Made by a program: the position numbers and the translations under genes. A stretch of DNA of 25,205 bases. It comes from Syncephalis plumigaleata. Taxonomy: Eukaryota; Zoopagomycota; Zoopagomycetes; Zoopagales; Piptocephalidaceae. The DNA is taken from the NCBI GenBank assembly GCA_025201365.1, contig JAIXMF010000190.1, forward strand, positions 1-25,205. The letters run 5' to 3'. How positions within the stretch are numbered: the stretch's first letter is position 1; the number at the start of each line of letters is the position of its first letter. The notes under the pieces are model-generated. The model was not told where the DNA came from and did no database searches. It saw only the letters and a list, made by a program, of their open reading frames with translations. Shown here piece after piece: positions 12,872 to 25,205 of the stretch.

Positions 12872-13083
12872 CATTAAGCGGTAGGTAATAATCCACAATG
12901 ATCATAGCCATACTAATCCATTATGATTACAGAGCAAGACAAGGACATCATCATCAAGTAGATATTATAGGTATTCAAGTCAAGAATGGATTGGTGCAAG
13001 ACCCTCATTTAGTGTCCATACCATTCAAGTCATTATTCCTTGGACCAAGAAATATATCTACAAGATCATTCAAGCATTCATTG

Positions 13084-13089
13084 AATAAA
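13084..13089 (+). terminator. Poly(A) signal downstream of the micro-exon gene
   Basis: AATAAA about 213 nt after the predicted TGA. It would give the secreted-peptide transcript a 3' UTR of about 230 nt. A further short intron in the UTR is possible (GTAGGT at 12881, branch-like TACTAAT at 12911, ACAG ending at 12932). Confidence 0.4.
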
Positions 13090-13098
13090 TCTATGTGA

Positions 13099-13898
13099 TA
13101 TTCTGATCATCTTACCTTATAGTCTGACCGGACTTCTTGCAATAATTGAATGCACCATTACAACTCTCTTCCAGAAAGTTAAAATGGCCAACACTGAAAT
13201 TGTAATAATTTGTTTCAATCGTATTATTATGAAGCAAATCATTCATCTCTCGTTATATCCCAACTTGCTTGTTTCATAGAAATAAACGATTATTATCAAC
13301 GAGCGAATGCATGCTTTATTCCAATTATCGTTAGATGTCTATATCCCTGTATTTATAGTGAGCATCAAATAGACAAAGACCATCGTCTATAGTATTGCTA
13401 AACAATCCGAGTGCATCCGTGACAAATGGCCCACTATCATTTACATGCTTTCTTTTTGACACTTTCAACTTTGTTTATTCATTCAATTGCTCTTACAAAA
13501 AAACCAGTAATTTAATTATTGCGTTCACCCAACCAGCTCTATCCAACTATCCTCACTCTTTCTTGCTACTACTCTATCTACCGTCTTTACTCTTGTTAGG
13601 CTGAAGTCATTTTACTCCTCTTCTTCTTTCAGACTATTTGCAACATTTCACTTTACAGCTTTGGCCAAGTGCGTGCACCGAGTCGTTATTTGTTCCATTG
13701 TTTGTTTATCGCAATACACGCACTCGCCCACTCACACATAAGCTCATTCCTTCACAGCAGCTAGGTCTGCTAATATATACGTCTATTGTTCCATTTCTTA
13801 TTGTAGTGAGCAGCTCACTCATCTTTCTGGACTAGCATCTACCTTTTCATCTGGCATTTCATTCCTTTTCCGTGACCGTTATTACACTCAAAGAAAAG
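13099..13898. other. Intergenic region and pyrimidine-rich leader
   Basis: About 800 bp with only short, stop-riddled frames and no recognisable gene. From about 13540 it becomes rich in C and T, which fits a promoter and leader for the gene starting at 13899. Nothing else could be supported. Confidence 0.5.
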
Positions 13899-15811
13899 AT
13901 GCCAACTTCCATTCCCGAGTATTCTGAGGCAAGTATATTAACTCTTATGGTCGGCGTTTTGATATTTCTATTACATACATCCAATGTTATATGAATACTA
14001 TCCCTTCCTCCCTCCCTCTCCCGTTGGTTTGCATATCTGCGTGCACGGCATTAAAGGATTCAAAAAAGGGGAGAGAGAGCGAGCAAGCACGGCAAAAGAA
14101 TCAATGTGATATAGGTGGATGTTTCATTTTCCTGCTATTATTGATGCTCATTACCAGTTCCATATCATTGCTTACCTGTATTTATCACAAGCTTGATGCA
14201 ATAGCAGCAGCAATAGCAGTAGCAGCAGATATGTAGATTAAGTGAATATTACAGTTATTGACTTTGGTTATGTTATGTCATCGTATAGTCACACTCAACT
14301 ACTAGGTATCATAATGATAATGAAGAAGCAAACAATTTGATACTTGCCAGCAATGAAATCTCGGATCATCATCATGGCGTAACAGCAACAACAGCTCAGT
14401 CTGAATTGGATATAAATTCAACTTCTCCTCTAGCGGATATAGCCATCGACACCAATGATACGGCCGATTCAAGCGTAGTATTAACGAAAATATTCAGATC
14501 TGACACGGAGAACACAGCACGTAGCAGCTTATTAGAGGATTTCCTTCAATTAGTTGAACCGAGTAAATCGAATGATGATGATGATGATGATGGTACATGT
14601 CACCCTCCTTTACACGTATCAAGTAGCATGGATACGGTCACGGTTAATTTGGACGATCATCTCGTGCAACAGCAATCGCCTGCCACGAAATTGCACACAT
14701 CTGAATCGGTGTTATCGTCGACCGCCATCATTAGTGACACGGCCGATCCTCGTTTGTTGCGTATTAAACCGGATCAATTGAAACCGCTAGCCACCCTGTT
14801 TACTGAATTCTATGAAGCGCAAGCTACATCTGATACAGATATGTTACCGCAATATAAACAAGCAGTAGAAGCAATGCATAGTATACCGGTCGAATCACGT
14901 CAAGCACTCACCGAGGTGCTTAATGATATCGATAGATTGGCAGTTATCACGGGAGATGCATTTGCCGATCAGCGCGTCACTCTATCGAATAATAAACAGG
15001 AAGAGATGGCCGCTATCGAATTGGCCAAACGTATTATACGCCTATCAAAGCGTATGGACAGCCAACGTGTTGAACTACGTGGCACACGTCAATCGGCTCT
15101 AGTTGAACTAACTGACGCCATCGAGCGTAGCGGTCAGCAAATGGCCGATCAACGCGTGGCTATCGACAATGCATTGGATCGTCGTATGCAATTGGCACGC
15201 GTCACCGCCCTAGTCGAGAAGATGGATCGAACTCGTTTAACCGATCAGGTAAGCAGGATCGACGTAGAAGAAGATGAATGACGATGAATGACGATGATAG
15301 ATGAGCTAACTGTTATTATTACTATTAGGACTGGTTGAATCCGCAACTACAACGAGAAGATGATATCTCACGTATTACACAGCAATTACAGCGTACACCC
15401 AGTGCTTATATCCGTCAACGATACACGATGAGTGGGCAGAAACAGCGCGACATGTTCATTGATGGTATAATGACACGTATTCGTCGATTGGACGAGTTGC
15501 GTATGAGTAATCAAGATGCGGAAATGCCGCGTATTTGGCAGCAACGCCATCAGAAACGCTACTCGATGAGTGACTACGAGGCAATCGAGCAAATAGTCTC
15601 ATCGGCACCCGAACGATTTGAAGATCAACGAGCTAGTCGTAAAAGTACAGCATCCACTAGGACAAACAGTCGTGGTAGTAATCTTGCTAGTTCCACTGAA
15701 ATAACACCATCTAATAGTGGTGGCACGCCTCGTAAAGGACATAGATCGGTACAATCATTGGATATTCGTCGTCGTCTCTCTAATGCAGCTGAATTCTTCC
15801 GTGCCAAATAA
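13899..15811 (+). CDS. Unrecognised protein with three ~30-residue helical repeats and a basic Ser-rich tail
   Basis: Proposed exons 13899-13928, 14289-15248 and 15329-15811 give 490 residues. I do not recognise the family. The N-terminal third is low-complexity, Ser/Thr/Asp-rich with a six-Asp run. A predicted helical region follows, with DQRV, DSQRV and DQRV at about residues 237, 267 and 297, an internal period of 30. A basic Gln/Arg-rich helix then leads to a Ser/Thr/Arg tail ending RRRLSNAAEFFRAK, with phosphorylation-like RRLS. There is no signal peptide or membrane segment, so it is probably cytosolic or nuclear. The second intron (15249-15328) is solid. The first exon is less certain: it needs a GC-AG intron (GCAAGT donor at 13929, TATAG acceptor at 14288, 360 nt). 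Exon 2 is open only back to about 14289 and has no early in-frame ATG, which favours a spliced start. A shorter protein from an internal ATG is the alternative. Confidence 0.7.
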
Positions 15812-16122
15812 TCATCTCATTATTGACCTGTTCATATACACTTATACAATTAGTTAATTAATATTACTTGCATCCATTACTAATTGTCGTTGTCGTTTAC
15901 TATTCCATCTTCATCTTCATCTTCATTATTATCAGTAGGGTCTAGTATCTATTATAAATTATTCGTTTATTTCGTGTTTACAAACTATGTAAATGTATGA
16001 AATGTGTAACAACGAATCTTAACAAATATATTTTGAATTTTTCTTTTTTTCTTCTTTTTTAACGATTACTTGGCTATTCTTTACTCGTTCACATCAAGTA
16101 TACAACGGTACTCGTAGAGAGA
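15812..16122. other. Spacer between the unrecognised gene and PWP2
   Basis: 311 bp, AT-rich, with a T/C tract at about 16038-16060 upstream of the PWP2 ATG. No canonical AATAAA for the upstream gene is visible, and no further gene. Confidence 0.5.
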
Positions 16123-19100
16123 ATGAAGACGAATTACAAGGTAAATGACACATATACTAGTGTCACTATGTTGGCATGCCAATAACCTATTGATTATTGT
16201 CTAGTTTGCCAATTTATGTGGCACTGTCTATCGACAAGGCAATCTAGTGTTTACGAAAGATGGTAGCACACTATTGAGTCCTGTAGGCAATCGAGTATCA
16301 GTCTACGATTTGGTAAAGTAAGTAGAGGCTTGACTAGTTATTGTAAAGGTGCAACATATAGCTTATTCAACTGTACTCTACAGTAATCAATCGTATACTT
16401 TGTCATATGAAACGAAGCAAAATATCGCTCAAATAGCACTTTCACCTAATGATGCATTATTATTAGCTATCGATTTATGTAAGTATTCATATTGTATTAT
16501 TTGCTATATCAAATGATTGAATAACAATGATAATAATGATAACAATTAGCGGGTCGAGCCATTCTGGTCAACTTTCAACGACGTGTTCTCCTAAGCGAGT
16601 TCAACTTTAAAAATCCTGTACGCAATGTACAATTCAGTCCTAATGGAAAGTAAGTATTTTTGTATTTGTTTTTCCTTCATTATTGCTACTCTATACATGG
16701 ATCAATCAACTATGAATTACTTGCTAATATTCTTGTTATCCTTGTTGTTAGATTCTTTGCCGTGACTATCGGTAAACAGATTCAAGTATGGCGTGCTCCT
16801 GGTTTAAATCCGGAATTCGCACCATTTGTTCATTATCGGAACTATCCAGGCCATTTCGACGATGTCACGTCTATTCAATGGTCGCCTGATTCACGGTAAC
16901 TATCTACTAGTAATGATCGGTGACTAATATATTACTAACTAGCGAATACTATTGATGATTAGCTTTTTCGTGAGTGGATCAAAGGATATGACATGTCGTC
17001 TATATTCATTGGACGCCATTGAAGGATTCGGTGCCGTAACACTTACTGGACATAAAGCGGCCATTGTTAATGCTTTCTTCTCGAATGATCAGAAAACGGT
17101 AAGTTACTATGTCATGAATAGATAGTATCATGTAATCACATAATATGCAATGACTAATTGTGATATACACACATACATGTAGATTTACACAATTAGTCGT
17201 GATGCTCAACTATTTGCATGGCGATGTAAATTGAAGCGTAGACGTTACAAGAATAAATATGAGGATGATGAAAGTGAAGAGGATGAGGAGGATGAGGAAG
17301 AGGATGAGAAGGAAGAGGAGAAAAGTAACAATACTGCTGCTACTGCTAATAGAGATGATGTTGATCCAGATGCAGCACGTATTACAGATGCTCGTAACTG
17401 GAAGATTACCGAGCGTCGTACGTTCAAACAGAATTACGCTCGTATTGTTTGTGCCACGTATCAGCCACGTAATGGATTGTTATGTGTTGGATTTGCCAGT
17501 GGTGTATTTGGCATTTGGGAGATGCCTGACTTCAATAATATCCATACATTAAGGTATGTCGCTTTTTATATAACATCTTAGTTATTTAGTAATTAAGCAT
17601 TATTATTATTATTAGTATTTCACAGCATCGTATTGATACTTGTGCCGTTAACAATACCGGTGAATGGCTTGCATTCGGATCGACTAAACTTGGTCAACTT
17701 CTAGTTTGGGAATGGCAATCTGAATCGTATGTGTTGAAGCAGCAAGGACACTACTACGACATGGATACACTTGCCTTTTCACCCGATGGACAGCATGTTG
17801 TAACGGGTGGTGCGGATGGCAAGGTGAAGATATGGAATACCGCTTCCGGTTTCTGTTTTATCACCTTTGCCGAACATACTGCTGGTGTGACGGCGGTTGA
17901 ATTCGTTAAGCAGGGTCAAGTGGTGATATCGGCCTCGTTAGACGGTACCGTGCGTGCCTACGACATGACTCGCTATCGTAATTTCCGCACTTTCTTGACA
18001 CCCGAACCGAAGCAATTCACCAGTTTAGCGTGCGATCCAAGTGGCGAGATTATTTGTGCTGGCACGCGTGACTCGTTCGAGATTTACGTGTGGTCGATGC
18101 AAACGGGTCGACTACTCGATGTACTCGCCGGACATGAAGGACCCGTTAGCTCGTTGGCATTCTCGCCCACCGACAGTGTACTTGCCTCGGGCAGCTGGGA
18201 CAATAGCGTACGCACGTGGGATGTATTCGGACGAGGTCGAGCGGTTGAGGTGTTCCAGCATCAAGCGGAAGTGCTGGCCATCGCGTATCGCCCTGATGGT
18301 CGCCATATTGCTGCCACCACGCTTAACGGCGAGATTACATTCTGGGACGTTGAACACGGCCGACAACTCGGTGTCATGGACGTGCGTCGTGATATCGGCC
18401 TGGGACGTCGTCAAACCGATCGACGAGCCACCGCTAATCGAGATGCCGATCGTTACTTCAATAGTATTTGCTACACAGCCGACGGACGTAGCATACTAGG
18501 CGGTGGCAATTGTCGATTCGTCTGCCTCTACGATATCGACAGTCGAGCGTTGTTAAGACGTTTCGAAGTATCGCGTAACTTCTCCTACGATGGTGTACGC
18601 GCCATGCTCAATAGTAAACGAATGACCGAGGCCGGTTCCACGGATGTCATCAACGAAGTGATGACCGATAGCGAGGACGAGGAGGAGAAACGCGAGAATA
18701 AACGGCGCGGTCGTGGTATGCGTACACTACGCGATCAAGCGTTACCGGGCGTGCAATCGGGCGATTTATCATTGCGTACGGTGAAACCGGAAATGCGTAC
18801 GAAATGGGTTCGATTCTCGCCTACGGGTCGATGCTGGGCGGCAGCAGCCACCGATGGTCTCGTTATATTCTCGCTCGATGATATGGGACAATTTGATCCG
18901 TTGGAACTCGACATGGATTTAACGCCCGAGTCGGTGCTGGCCTCCCTACGCGAACAAGCCTGGCTACAAGCGTTGGCCATGTCGATTCGTCTTAATGACG
19001 TCGAGTTAATACGTCGCACTTACGAGACGATACCGCCCGCAGATGTGGCACTCGTGGCTAAATCACTACCTGTACGATATCTCGAGCGTCTACTACGATT

Positions 19101-19443
19101 TATAGCGGAGGAACTGGAAAGATCGCGTCATCTTCATTTCCATTTAGTATGGTCGGTGGCACTACTCAATGAACACGCCACGTATCTACGTGATCACGCC
19201 AGTCGACTACAACCGACAATGCGAGCACTAAGGAAGGGATTGTCCCGTATGCATGAGGCATTAGCTAAAACGTAAGTGTTATTGCTCTTTTTATACTGGA
19301 TATCAGATTAACCGTGTAATATTTATTAATGAAATAGATGCAACGAAAATACTTATTTAATTCGATATCTCCTCGATGAACGACAACGTATGCATCAATT
19401 AGAGACGGGTATGGAGACGATGCAATTGGATACAACATTATAA
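16123..19443 (+). CDS. PWP2: Periodic tryptophan protein 2, WD40 subunit of the small-subunit processome (UTP-B)
   Basis: Exons 16123-16140, 16205-16317, 16384-16478, 16550-16649, 16752-16895, 16963-17098, 17183-17553, 17616-19271 and 19338-19443 join to 912 residues (yeast Pwp2 923, human 919). It is a nucleolar scaffold of the UTP-B complex, needed for processing pre-18S rRNA. The start MKTNYKFANLCGTVYRQGN and the following SPVGNRVSVYDL match the family. Tandem WD40 repeats fill residues 1 to about 690, for example GHKAAIVNAF, LAFSPDGQHVVTGGADGKVKIW and GHEGPVSSLAFSP. An acidic Asp/Glu loop at about residues 229-249 sits where the yeast protein also has one. A C-terminal Utp12-type helical domain follows (DLTPESVLASLREQAWLQALAMS). 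The first exon is only six codons. A bipartite WD40 plus helical end leaves little doubt. Confidence 0.96.
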
Positions 19444-19469
19444 TTATTATGATTATGATAAATATATAT

Positions 19470-19475
19470 AATAAA
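19470..19475 (+). terminator. Poly(A) signal AATAAA of PWP2
   Basis: AATAAA 27 nt after the PWP2 TAA at 19441-19443, giving a short 3' UTR. Confidence 0.6.
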
Positions 19476-20113
19476 CAATGCTGCTGCTGCTGCTTCTTAT
19501 ATTCTTTATGTTCTATGGATTTGATTAATAATAATTGAATAGCCATTAATGAACGGTCATCATCATCAACTGACAAACTGATTTATTGTGCAACGATTAG
19601 TAATAGATCCGTTGTCTTAATAACTGGTACTTATACTGCTGCTACTACTATGGCTACTGCTCTTGTCATCATCATCATCAGAATATCGTCACCCGTAGCA
19701 TTATGCCATATATAAGCATGCACACACAAATACACACATAGACATAGATATATATGCACACGACGTATACATCCATACAAAACCATACTCATAACACATG
19801 CGTATATCCTCATATATATTTACTAGTCTTTGCCATTTGATTATTACACGTCAATAGGCAGAAGAGAAAGTCACGAGAACGGGGGAAAACGAGCAAAAAT
19901 AATGAAAGTCATTGAATAAGAAACGCGAGAAATTGAAATAAGAAAAACGAAAGATAGGAAGTAAGGATGGAAGGTAGATAGATAGATAGGTAAGAGATAG
20001 AAGGAGAGAAGAAGGAAAGAGAGAGAAGGAGGAAAGAGAAAGAGAGAGTAAATAGGCGATAGTGATATAATAAACGTGTATCTCTTTTCTTCACTCTTTC
20101 TTTCTTTCTCTCT

Positions 20114-20179
20114 GTATGTATGTATGTATATATGTATGTATATATGCATGCATGTATGTATGTGTATTTGTGTATGTAT
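20114..20179. repeat. TATG/TATA tetranucleotide tract
   Basis: Imperfect TATG repeats with TATA and GCAT interruptions, downstream of the PP1 stop. Simple-sequence DNA. Confidence 0.8.
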
Positions 20180-20240
20180 ACGCATAGGATAGATATGAGA
20201 GATGGCACCGTCCGGCGGAACATGACACTAGCGATATTAC

Positions 20241-20244
20241 TTTA

Positions 20245-20246
<2 letters not shown>
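20241..20246 (-). terminator. Poly(A) signal overlapping the PP1 stop codon (minus strand)
   Basis: On the minus strand the last codons read TCA TAA followed by TAAAG, so AATAAA starts inside the stop codon (20245-20247). The phosphatase at 3841 has the same arrangement. Confidence 0.45.
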
Positions 20247-21851
<1,605 letters not shown>

Positions 21852-22860
21852 CGGTATGCTAATAGAGATGGAGTAATAATGATAATAATAAAACGACCTG
21901 GTAAGTGTTTAACACGTAACAACAATGAGGAACTGATAAGTTCTCCCACAAGGCAAGTAAGAGAGAGAGAGAGAGAAAAAGAGGAAGAGAAGGAGGGGAG
22001 AAAAGGAAGGAGAAAAAGAGCGAGCAAGTAAGCGAACGAGCAAGCAAATTTAAAAAAGACGAAAGAAAGAAGAAAGGAAAGAAAGAAGGAAGAAAGGAAA
22101 GAAGAAACGATGACTAACTCTACCAATATGGTGATAGTGATAGTGGTGGTAGTAGCAATAGTAGTAGTGATAGGTTAGAGGTTAGGGTATCCGTCCACAA
22201 GGCCACACATGCACACACACTACAATTCCAGAGTAGTGTTGCTTATTTGTAGGCGTACACTCACGCGCGCGTTACTACCCTAGAGAGAGAAAGAGAGAAA
22301 GAGAAAGAGAGTAGTAGTAGTGGTGGTGGTTTTACTGTTGTCTCAATAGATTGAATAACAGCCAAGGATTAGGTTATACTACTATTCAATCCACTATAGC
22401 TACTATTAGTAGTAGTAGTAGTAGTAATAGTACCAATAACTGAAGTGAGATGAAAGATGACAGAAAACGGGATGTCAAACTGATTAAAGGATAGGCAACC
22501 GCAAATGTGTGTGCGTATGCGCGTGTGGTGGTGGTGTGTGTGTGGAGGAAGAGGAAGAACAACACAACTGAAGGAGGAGAAGGGAAAAGAAAGAGGAAAA
22601 GTCAAAGAAGTTGTTTTTTTTTGAAAAAGGAGCAATGTTGTGATTGTAAAGGAGAGCAATACCAATATAATACTAGCACGTCTACTCTAGATGGAATACG
22701 CGTATAACACGGTCAATACGATATAGAATAGGGTAAAGGTATGAAACACGTAGATTGGTGTAGAGTGCTAGTATACAGATGCAAAAAGATACTTGCTTAT
22801 GAAGTAACGCGACATAGGATGTACTCATTAGTTACTTTTACTTACCTTAAGCAGAGGTGG
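21852..22860 (-). other. Leader and possible 5'-UTR intron of the PP1 gene
   Basis: Low-complexity DNA, pyrimidine-rich on the PP1 strand (purine tracts on the plus strand at about 21959-22110 and 22283-22310, and CCA/CTA-like triplet runs near 22137-22170 and 22310-22430). On the minus strand AAG-GTAAGTAAAAG gives a good donor at 22845, and an ATTAG acceptor at 21859 lies 7 nt before the PP1 ATG. A 5'-UTR intron of about 987 nt would remove the whole tract. No coding gene is supported. Confidence 0.35.
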
Positions 22861-24941
22861 ATTTCAACCCCGAATAACTAATACTATACTGATCAATGAA
22901 GGGATGGCACAGAGTAATCGAGAGTGAGGGCAGTAAGAAGGAACTACGATCAAGTAGCAAGAAAGTGTATAAATAGGAATCTATACACACACAATGCTGC
23001 CTACACGCATATACACATACACGCGCCAATAAGGATGGATCAAAGGAAGAAAAACACTGGCCAAGTAAGAGAGGAAGTGAGGAAGAGAGGGATGGTAACA
23101 ATTATAAAACTGGATGGATGTGAAGAATTCGGATCCTCATCTTCTGATGGAGATGATCTATTATTAGCATTCATGAATTGTTACATTGTAATTAACGAGT
23201 ATACAATACAATACAATGCAATACATTACATTATTGCTAGTAGTTTTATATATTAGATATATACATATGCTTATTAGTCAGTTGATTCAGTTGAATAAAG
23301 TGGGTAAAGAACTCATCCACGTGGATCTGTATGGCCTTTGTATGGTTTCAATTGAGTGTAGATGTGTGCCTTTTTTTACTATTAAACTTCATTATACATT
23401 AGAAACTAGGTTGTTTACATCTAGATCTACTAATCTACTAATCGATTTATGAACCTGTTGATGGTTATCGTACACGTACACGCGTTCTATCCATTAAATC
23501 ATCTTGTTGTTTACGCAAATGGCAATGAATTCGTAGATACTTCAGCTACTCTCACGCTTGCATAGTCGACCAACCAGCATCGCTTCCCAATGAGATTACC
23601 TCCTTTCTACTGGTTCATTTTCACACTCACACTCACAGGATTAATACTACCATTAATGCTACTACTACTACTACTATTAGTCTCAGTGCCAATTACAAAT
23701 TGTACCCCTGGTCTATGAGGGATAGAATTAATTGTTCATACACACATCATTGTTAAATGTGTACAAATTCTAATTTGCCTCTCGCTCTCTTTCTTGCTCT
23801 CTCTTGCTCTCTCCTTTTCCTTATCCTATTGCCACACTTTTTTTCATTCCGCAAACGCCCAGCTTTGCGTTTCGTTCCTTCTTCATCTCTCATCCTGCAC
23901 GCACGCACGCACTCTTACTCACTCACTCACTCACTCACACTTATACTCACTCATCAACAGCACACGTCTGTCCACACTTTCTTTAGTACAACAAAGAATA
24001 TTGGGTTACGGCGTTCTTTCTTTTTTCTGTCCTCGTCTCGCCTCGTCCCGTCTCGTTTACTCCCACTTACTCACTCACACAATCACAATCTCACTCTACT
24101 CTCTACTCTCTACTCTCTTTCGTTTCTCATTGTCATATTCGTACTACTACTACTACTACTACGGCCTGCCTGCGCGTCAGTCAGCTTGTCAGCCAGCCTG
24201 CTTTATCAAGTTTCTCTCTCGCTCTCGCTCTCGCACACTCACTCACTCTTTCTATCCTTCCATTAACAACAAAAAACTAGCCAATCCCTTACAATATTGC
24301 ACTCATCATCTTTACATATTGGTTGGTGTGCACGCTTTGATCATCGCGCTACTGTTTCCATAGGTTTCACTATATTCTGTGCAGATTGACACGTTAATAG
24401 CTGTTGCTATTAGGTGATATATTGCTTCGACTTACTGTGTGTGGTTGCTGCTGCTGCTACTGATAGTACTGCTACTGCTATTATTTGCTCGGCAACAGAG
24501 TCGCTGCTCTTCTTTCTCCTTCTTTCTATTGTCTTTCTCGCACCATTTATTTGCCTGCGCACGTGCGCTAGCCGCCTTGGACGCACTGCAGACGACGTCG
24601 ATTGTCGTTCTTTTTATTTGCACTCTATCAAAGTCTGTGATCCGGTGATCCAGCTTCATACTACTACTACTACTACTACTACACTCTATTATTCATCCTG
24701 CTATCATAGTATTATATCTACTCACTCCTTCTACTCACTTCTACTACTACTACTACTAGCACTTTGAGTAGCATACTACTACTACTGGTTCGTGTACAGT
24801 CGTCTATCACAAACGATTGACGGTCACGGTATCTCTATTGGAAGAGGTGTCTATTGCCATCATAATTATTGTTATACCACACTATTACACAAGCGTGTAA
24901 ATAGTATAGAATCTTGCTGCGGGACACAACTAGTCAACACC
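22861..24941. other. Low-complexity intergenic region and long pyrimidine-rich leader
   Basis: About 2 kb between the divergent PP1 gene and the gene at 24942. 22861-23750 is AT-rich with scattered dinucleotide runs and no supported gene. From about 23770 to 24780 the plus strand is dominated by CT, CTCA and ACGC/ACTC repeats and by several CTA triplet runs. The long open frames here (for example 23757-24363) translate into Ser/Leu/Thr/His low-complexity strings with no domain. Most of it is read as promoter and 5' UTR for the plus-strand gene. Confidence 0.5.
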
Positions 24942-25205
24942 ATGTCTGCACAGCCATCGTCTATGCAGCGCCCTGTGTCAGATACATTCGCGTTCTCTGA
25001 TATGGCGGCAGCAGTCAAGGAAGCAACTTCGAATAGCAAGGTCGACGCTAACATCAATGGTAGCCATGCAGCACATGTAACCAATGGAATGGCCATGGAA
25101 CCCGGTGTTGTGCACCAGCGTCCAGTTTCGGAAATTATCCCAAAGGATATGCCAAAATCTTCTGAAGGTGAGTATCATTACTACTACAAGTGATAATGGC
25201 ATAGT
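24942..25205 (+). CDS. Unrecognised protein, 5' end only, with duplicated QRPVS motif
   Basis: Exon 1 runs 24942-25167 (75 codons plus one base) to a GTGAGT donor at 25168; the rest lies outside the window. The ATG at 24942 sits in a good context (CACCATG) and is preferred over the frame's extension upstream, which has no ATG. The visible part starts MSAQPSSMQRPVSDTF and is polar and probably disordered. It contains QRPVS followed by Asp at about residues 9-14 and QRPVS followed by Glu at about 59-64; RPVS resembles a basophilic-kinase or 14-3-3 type site. There is no signal peptide or membrane segment in the visible part. I do not recognise the family. Confidence 0.65.

Larger units (their letters stand above)
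19444..20244. other. Convergent 3' intergenic region with simple repeats
   Basis: About 800 bp between the convergent PWP2 and PP1 genes. It holds the PWP2 poly(A) signal, a CTG-like run at about 19479-19494, ACAC and ATAC stretches near 19720-19780, a purine-rich tract at about 19860-20050 and a TATG tract at about 20114-20179. Long frames here come from these repeats and are not genes. Confidence 0.6.

Noticed and set aside
12898-13098. Open frame of 66 codons containing GHHHQVD
   Set aside because: It lies after the predicted stop and just before a poly(A) signal, crosses a plausible UTR intron, and has no domain. It could become a terminal exon only with a different splice pattern from the one that gives the His/Gly frame.
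13991-14236. Plus-strand frame of 81 codons with a hydrophobic run
   Set aside because: It falls inside the proposed first intron of the 13899 gene, in a different frame, and reads through an AGC-type triplet run.
18800-18820. GGTTCGATTC, resembling a tRNA T-loop
   Set aside because: It is inside the conserved PWP2 coding frame and no acceptor stem or anticodon arm surrounds it.
19871-20223. Minus-strand frames of about 104 codons rich in Ser, Tyr, His and Leu
   Set aside because: They translate CT and TATG simple repeats, overlap each other in different frames and lie in the convergent 3' region.
22847-23101. Minus-strand frame of 84 codons with a hydrophobic start upstream of PP1
   Set aside because: Low-complexity Ser/Leu composition and no family match. 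It overlaps the proposed PP1 leader donor and is at most an upstream ORF.
23757-24363. Overlapping plus-strand frames of 169 and 189 codons
   Set aside because: Both are translations of CT, CTCA and CTA repeats in different frames, without any domain or coding bias, and fit a leader or promoter better.

Overview
This is a nuclear eukaryotic segment. Genes are broken by many short GT-AG introns, mostly 54-102 nt, several with CTAAC/CTAAT branch motifs. Intergenic DNA is AT-rich and full of simple repeats, and several genes have pyrimidine-rich leaders. Gene content and compactness (SEC23, PWP2, PP1, a mitochondrial DNA polymerase gamma with a C-terminal tail) fit an early-diverging fungus best. 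That placement is an inference and another compact opisthokont is not excluded. No transposon, tRNA, rRNA or CRISPR array was recognised.

Layout. 444-1997 (+): a 9-exon TP53I3-type NADPH:quinone oxidoreductase. 2210-3843 (+): a membrane-anchored histidine phosphatase of the PXYLP1 type. 3888-6738 (-): 10-exon SEC23 of the COPII coat, tail to tail with the phosphatase across only 44 bp. 7152-10960 (-): 4-exon mitochondrial DNA polymerase gamma with its own targeting-sequence exon. 11711-12871 (+): a small secreted-peptide gene followed by an array of about 83-bp units. 13899-15811 (+): an unrecognised protein with three roughly 30-residue helical repeats. 16123-19443 (+): 9-exon PWP2 of the small-subunit processome. 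20245-21851 (-): 5-exon catalytic subunit of protein phosphatase 1. 21852-24941 is about 3 kb of low-complexity DNA holding the leaders of two divergent genes. At 24942 (+) an unrecognised gene starts and runs off the window.

The most unusual locus is 11711-12871. A signal-peptide exon ends at a GTATGT donor. From there to 12868 the DNA is a tandem array in which nearly every unit reads donor (GTAAG), CTAAC/CTAAT branch motif, TAG or CAG acceptor, three bases, next donor. Read as splicing signals these give 13 introns (mostly 80 nt) separated by 12 micro-exons, eleven of 3 nt and one of 5 nt. The predicted joined message continues exon 1 in frame as A-P-D and then only His and Gly codons, and terminates at a TGA that is the first codon of the last exon. 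The array has clearly grown by tandem and segmental duplication of intron-plus-codon units. This would be a micro-exon gene made of single-codon exons. It is a prediction from sequence and needs transcript evidence.

The other genes are housekeeping functions (secretion, mtDNA replication, ribosome biogenesis, phosphoprotein signalling) with no evident operon-like or pathway relation to each other.
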